Assembly: GCA_937895785.1 (NCBI GenBank)
Contig: CALBKW010000054.1
Span: 1-7,942, forward strand
Reading direction: 5' to 3'
DNA from: an uncultured Candidatus Melainabacteria bacterium
Lineage (GTDB): Bacteria > Cyanobacteriota > Vampirovibrionia > Gastranaerophilales > Gastranaerophilaceae
DNA: 7,942 bases
The number at the start of each line of letters is the position of its first letter. Position 1 is the first letter of the stretch. Shown piece by piece: positions 6,320-7,942 of the stretch. The notes beneath the pieces are model-generated. The model was not told the origin of the DNA. It saw only the letters and a program-made list of their open reading frames with translations, and made no database searches. Made by a program: the position numbers and the translations under genes.

Positions 6320-7387
6320 ATGTTAAAGGATATAATTAAAGGAATTTACAAAGATAAATTTGCAAGAATTGCCTTTTTAGTTTTGGCATTTATTTATTTC
6401 TGCCTATTTTTTGCAGATATAATAGCTCCGTATACAAAGGATTATACTGATAGACAGTTGTCTTATGTGCCACCATCTCCAGTATTTACGATAGATGAAA
6501 ATGGCAAATTTTCAAAACCATATACTTACAATTACAAACGCGAATATGATGCGGAATTAATGCAAACTGTATTCAAGCTAGACCGTAGCAAGAAATATTA
6601 TCTAAAATTCTTTGCTAGAGGGGAAGAATACGATTTTTTAGGTGTAATTCCTATGGATAGACACCTTGTAACAGTTGATTCTGATGGAAGACTGTATTTG
6701 CTAGGTGGTGATATTAACGGTAGAGATGTATTTTCACGCTTGTTATTCGGTGGTAGAATTTCAATGACTATCGGATTTTTAGCCTTGCTGGTGTTGTTTC
6801 CAATAGGATTGTTATATGGTGGTATTTCAGGTTATTTTGGCGGAATTACTGATACTTTAATGATGCGATTTGCAGAAGCTGTAATGTCTATTCCAAGTTT
6901 TTACCTGTTGATTATTTTAGCTGCAATACTACCGTCTAATATGACAAGTACTCAGCGTTTGATATTGATTGTTGTAATCCTTGCTCTGATTGGCTGGGCA
7001 GGATTTGCCAGAGTCGTTAGAGGTATGGTTTTATCAGTTAAAAATCAAGAGTTTGTTCAATCTGCAAAAATGATTGGGGCTTCTAATTTAAGAATAATTA
7101 TAAGAGAGATTCTTCCGCAAACAACAAGCTATGTAATTGTAGCAATGACTTTGTCTGTGCCGTCTTACATATTGTCAGAAAGTGGTTTAAGTTTCTTAGG
7201 TTTAGGTATTCAACAACCTGATGCAAGTTGGGGAAATATGTTAAAAGAGGCTCAAGAATATATGAATATTCTTTATAGACCTTGGTTATTAACTCCTGGT
7301 TTTTTAATTTTTGTTGCGGTATTATCATTTAATCTAATAGGTGATACAATAAGAGATGTACTTGATCCAAAAAGTAGAATGAGATAG
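6320..7387 (+). CDS. dppC: Peptide-type ABC transporter permease, DppC/OppC-like, with an enlarged periplasmic loop
   Basis: A 355-residue permease, about 50 residues longer than classical DppC (about 300). TM1 lies at about 16-36. The canonical motif before TM2 is present as LLGGDINGRDVFSRLLFGGRISM (127-149). The other hallmarks are YGGISGYFGGITDTLMMRFAEAVMSIPSF (166-194), an EAA loop at 241-266 (KNQEFVQSAKMIGASNLRIIIREILP), SESGLSFLGLGIQQPDASWGNML (286-308) and the terminal GDTIRDVLDPKSR. The extra length lies between TM1 and GRDVFSR, about residues 41-125, including KYYLKFFARGEEYDFLGVIP. From memory, a comparable loop occurs in permeases of spirochaetes and cyanobacteria, so it is probably a subfamily trait. 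The ATG follows the upstream stop by 9 nt with a strong AGGGGG (6309-6314). It completes the channel with the DppB-like subunit; the expected ATPases are not seen downstream. Confidence 0.93.
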   Translation: MLKDIIKGIYKDKFARIAFLVLAFIYFCLFFADIIAPYTKDYTDRQLSYVPPSPVFTIDENGKFSKPYTYNYKREYDAELMQTVFKLDRSKKYYLKFFARGEEYDFLGVIPMDRHLVTVDSDGRLYLLGGDINGRDVFSRLLFGGRISMTIGFLALLVLFPIGLLYGGISGYFGGITDTLMMRFAEAVMSIPSFYLLIILAAILPSNMTSTQRLILIVVILALIGWAGFARVVRGMVLSVKNQEFVQSAKMIGASNLRIIIREILPQTTSYVIVAMTLSVPSYILSESGLSFLGLGIQQPDASWGNMLKEAQEYMNILYRPWLLTPGFLIFVAVLSFNLIGDTIRDVLDPKSRMR

Positions 7388-7392
7388 GTGGA
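7386..7392 (+). promoter_or_regulatory. Ribosome binding site that decides the MgtC-family start
   Basis: AGGTGGA overlaps the stop codon of the DppC-like gene. Its AGG lies 5 nt before the ATG at 7394. An in-frame GTG at 7388 would add only two residues and would itself sit inside this site, so ATG 7394 is preferred. Confidence 0.6.
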
Positions 7393-7393
7393 A

Positions 7394-7942
7394 ATGATTT
7401 TAGAGTATTTTATAAGTTTATTTATAGCAATAGCTTTAGGTTTTTCTCTAGGTTTAGAAAGAGAACTTACAAATAAAAATGCGGGTTTACGTACGCATAT
7501 TTTTGTCTGCTTAGGTTCTTGTATATTTACTCTTCTTTCAATCCACGGTTTTCCGACATTTGCACTTGGTGATAATGTAATTATTGACCAAGCAACAGGT
7601 GTAAGAGATACCGCTCGTATTGCAGCACAAATCGTTACTGGTATTGGTTTTATCGGTGCAGGGGCAGTTATGAGAAACGGCTCTTCTGTTCATGGTATTA
7701 CAACAGCGTCAACATTATGGCTTGCGGCAGGTATTGGTATGGCTTGTGGTGCAAATGAATATGGATTGGCAGTTATTGCAACTTGTTTGAGCTTGTTGGT
7801 TTTAATTGGTGTTAAAGAATTAGAAAGAAATTTTATTTCTAAAGTTAAAAGAGTAAATAAACGTTTAAGATTGTCATTAAAATGCTCTAAATGCGATGTA
7901 AATGATATTCAAAACTATATAATAAACGAATTTCCATATATT
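7394..7942 (+). CDS. MgtC/SapB/YhiD-family membrane protein (3' end missing)
   Basis: The first 183 codons are in the window; the frame is open to the right edge with no stop. The family signature is clear: LGLERE (19-24), AGLRTHIFVCLGSCIFTLLS (30-49), DTARIAAQIVTGIGFIGAGAVM (72-93) and GITTASTLWLAAGIGMACG (101-119). Membrane helices lie at about 4-20, 34-50, 76-93, 103-119 and 123-140. After a basic cytoplasmic segment (KELERNFISKVKRVNKRLR), a soluble C-terminal domain begins at about 160, as in full-length members of about 225 residues. The CSKC at 164-167 is unusual at the start of that domain. Family members are linked to Mg2+ limitation, acid resistance and survival in macrophages; many are not direct Mg2+ transporters, so no transport role is claimed. 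The start lies 6 nt after the upstream stop, so the gene appears to be in the permease operon. Confidence 0.93.
   Translation, partial: MILEYFISLFIAIALGFSLGLERELTNKNAGLRTHIFVCLGSCIFTLLSIHGFPTFALGDNVIIDQATGVRDTARIAAQIVTGIGFIGAGAVMRNGSSVHGITTASTLWLAAGIGMACGANEYGLAVIATCLSLLVLIGVKELERNFISKVKRVNKRLRLSLKCSKCDVNDIQNYIINEFPYI

Overview
The window is AT-rich (about one third G+C by eye), densely coding bacterial DNA. It holds seven genes: five complete, one cut at each edge. No tRNA, rRNA, CRISPR array or insertion sequence is visible. The lineage cannot be proved from the sequence. Low G+C, a lineage-specific protein family with an N-terminus of the type MKLQAI...FKS, a single-pass TPR protein and a cyanobacteria/spirochaete-style peptide transporter together suggest a gut Melainabacteria-type organism (Gastranaerophilales/Vampirovibrionia). 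This is recall-based inference of moderate to low confidence.

Layout. Positions 1-1053 (+) carry a tandem pair of paralogous proteins of unknown function; the first is cut by the left edge. A perfect 15-bp inverted repeat at 1071-1104 lies between that pair and a convergent gene, and looks like a bidirectional terminator. Positions 1107-2750 (-) encode a membrane-anchored TPR-repeat protein. A 134-bp divergent intergenic region (2751-2884) carries candidate promoters for both sides. From 2885 to the right edge everything is on the + strand: a small secreted protein of unknown function, a family 5 peptide-type ABC substrate-binding protein, two DppB/DppC-type permeases, and the first 183 codons of an MgtC/SapB-family membrane protein.

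How the genes fit together. The substrate-binding protein and two permeases form the extracytoplasmic and membrane parts of an oligopeptide/dipeptide-type importer. They are very tightly packed (a TAATG overlap, then a 9-nt gap) and surely co-transcribed. The two ATPase subunits expected for such a transporter are not in the window; the place after the second permease is taken by the MgtC-like gene, 6 nt downstream. The small secreted protein lies 43 nt upstream of the binding protein with no terminator between, so it may belong to the same transcript.

Most of the window is ordinary core or transport content. The parts most worth a second look are the tandem paralogue family, a secreted-protein gene whose start codon lies almost on its predicted transcription start (possible leaderless mRNA), the non-canonical signal/anchor of the binding protein, and the MgtC gene where transporter ATPases might be expected.
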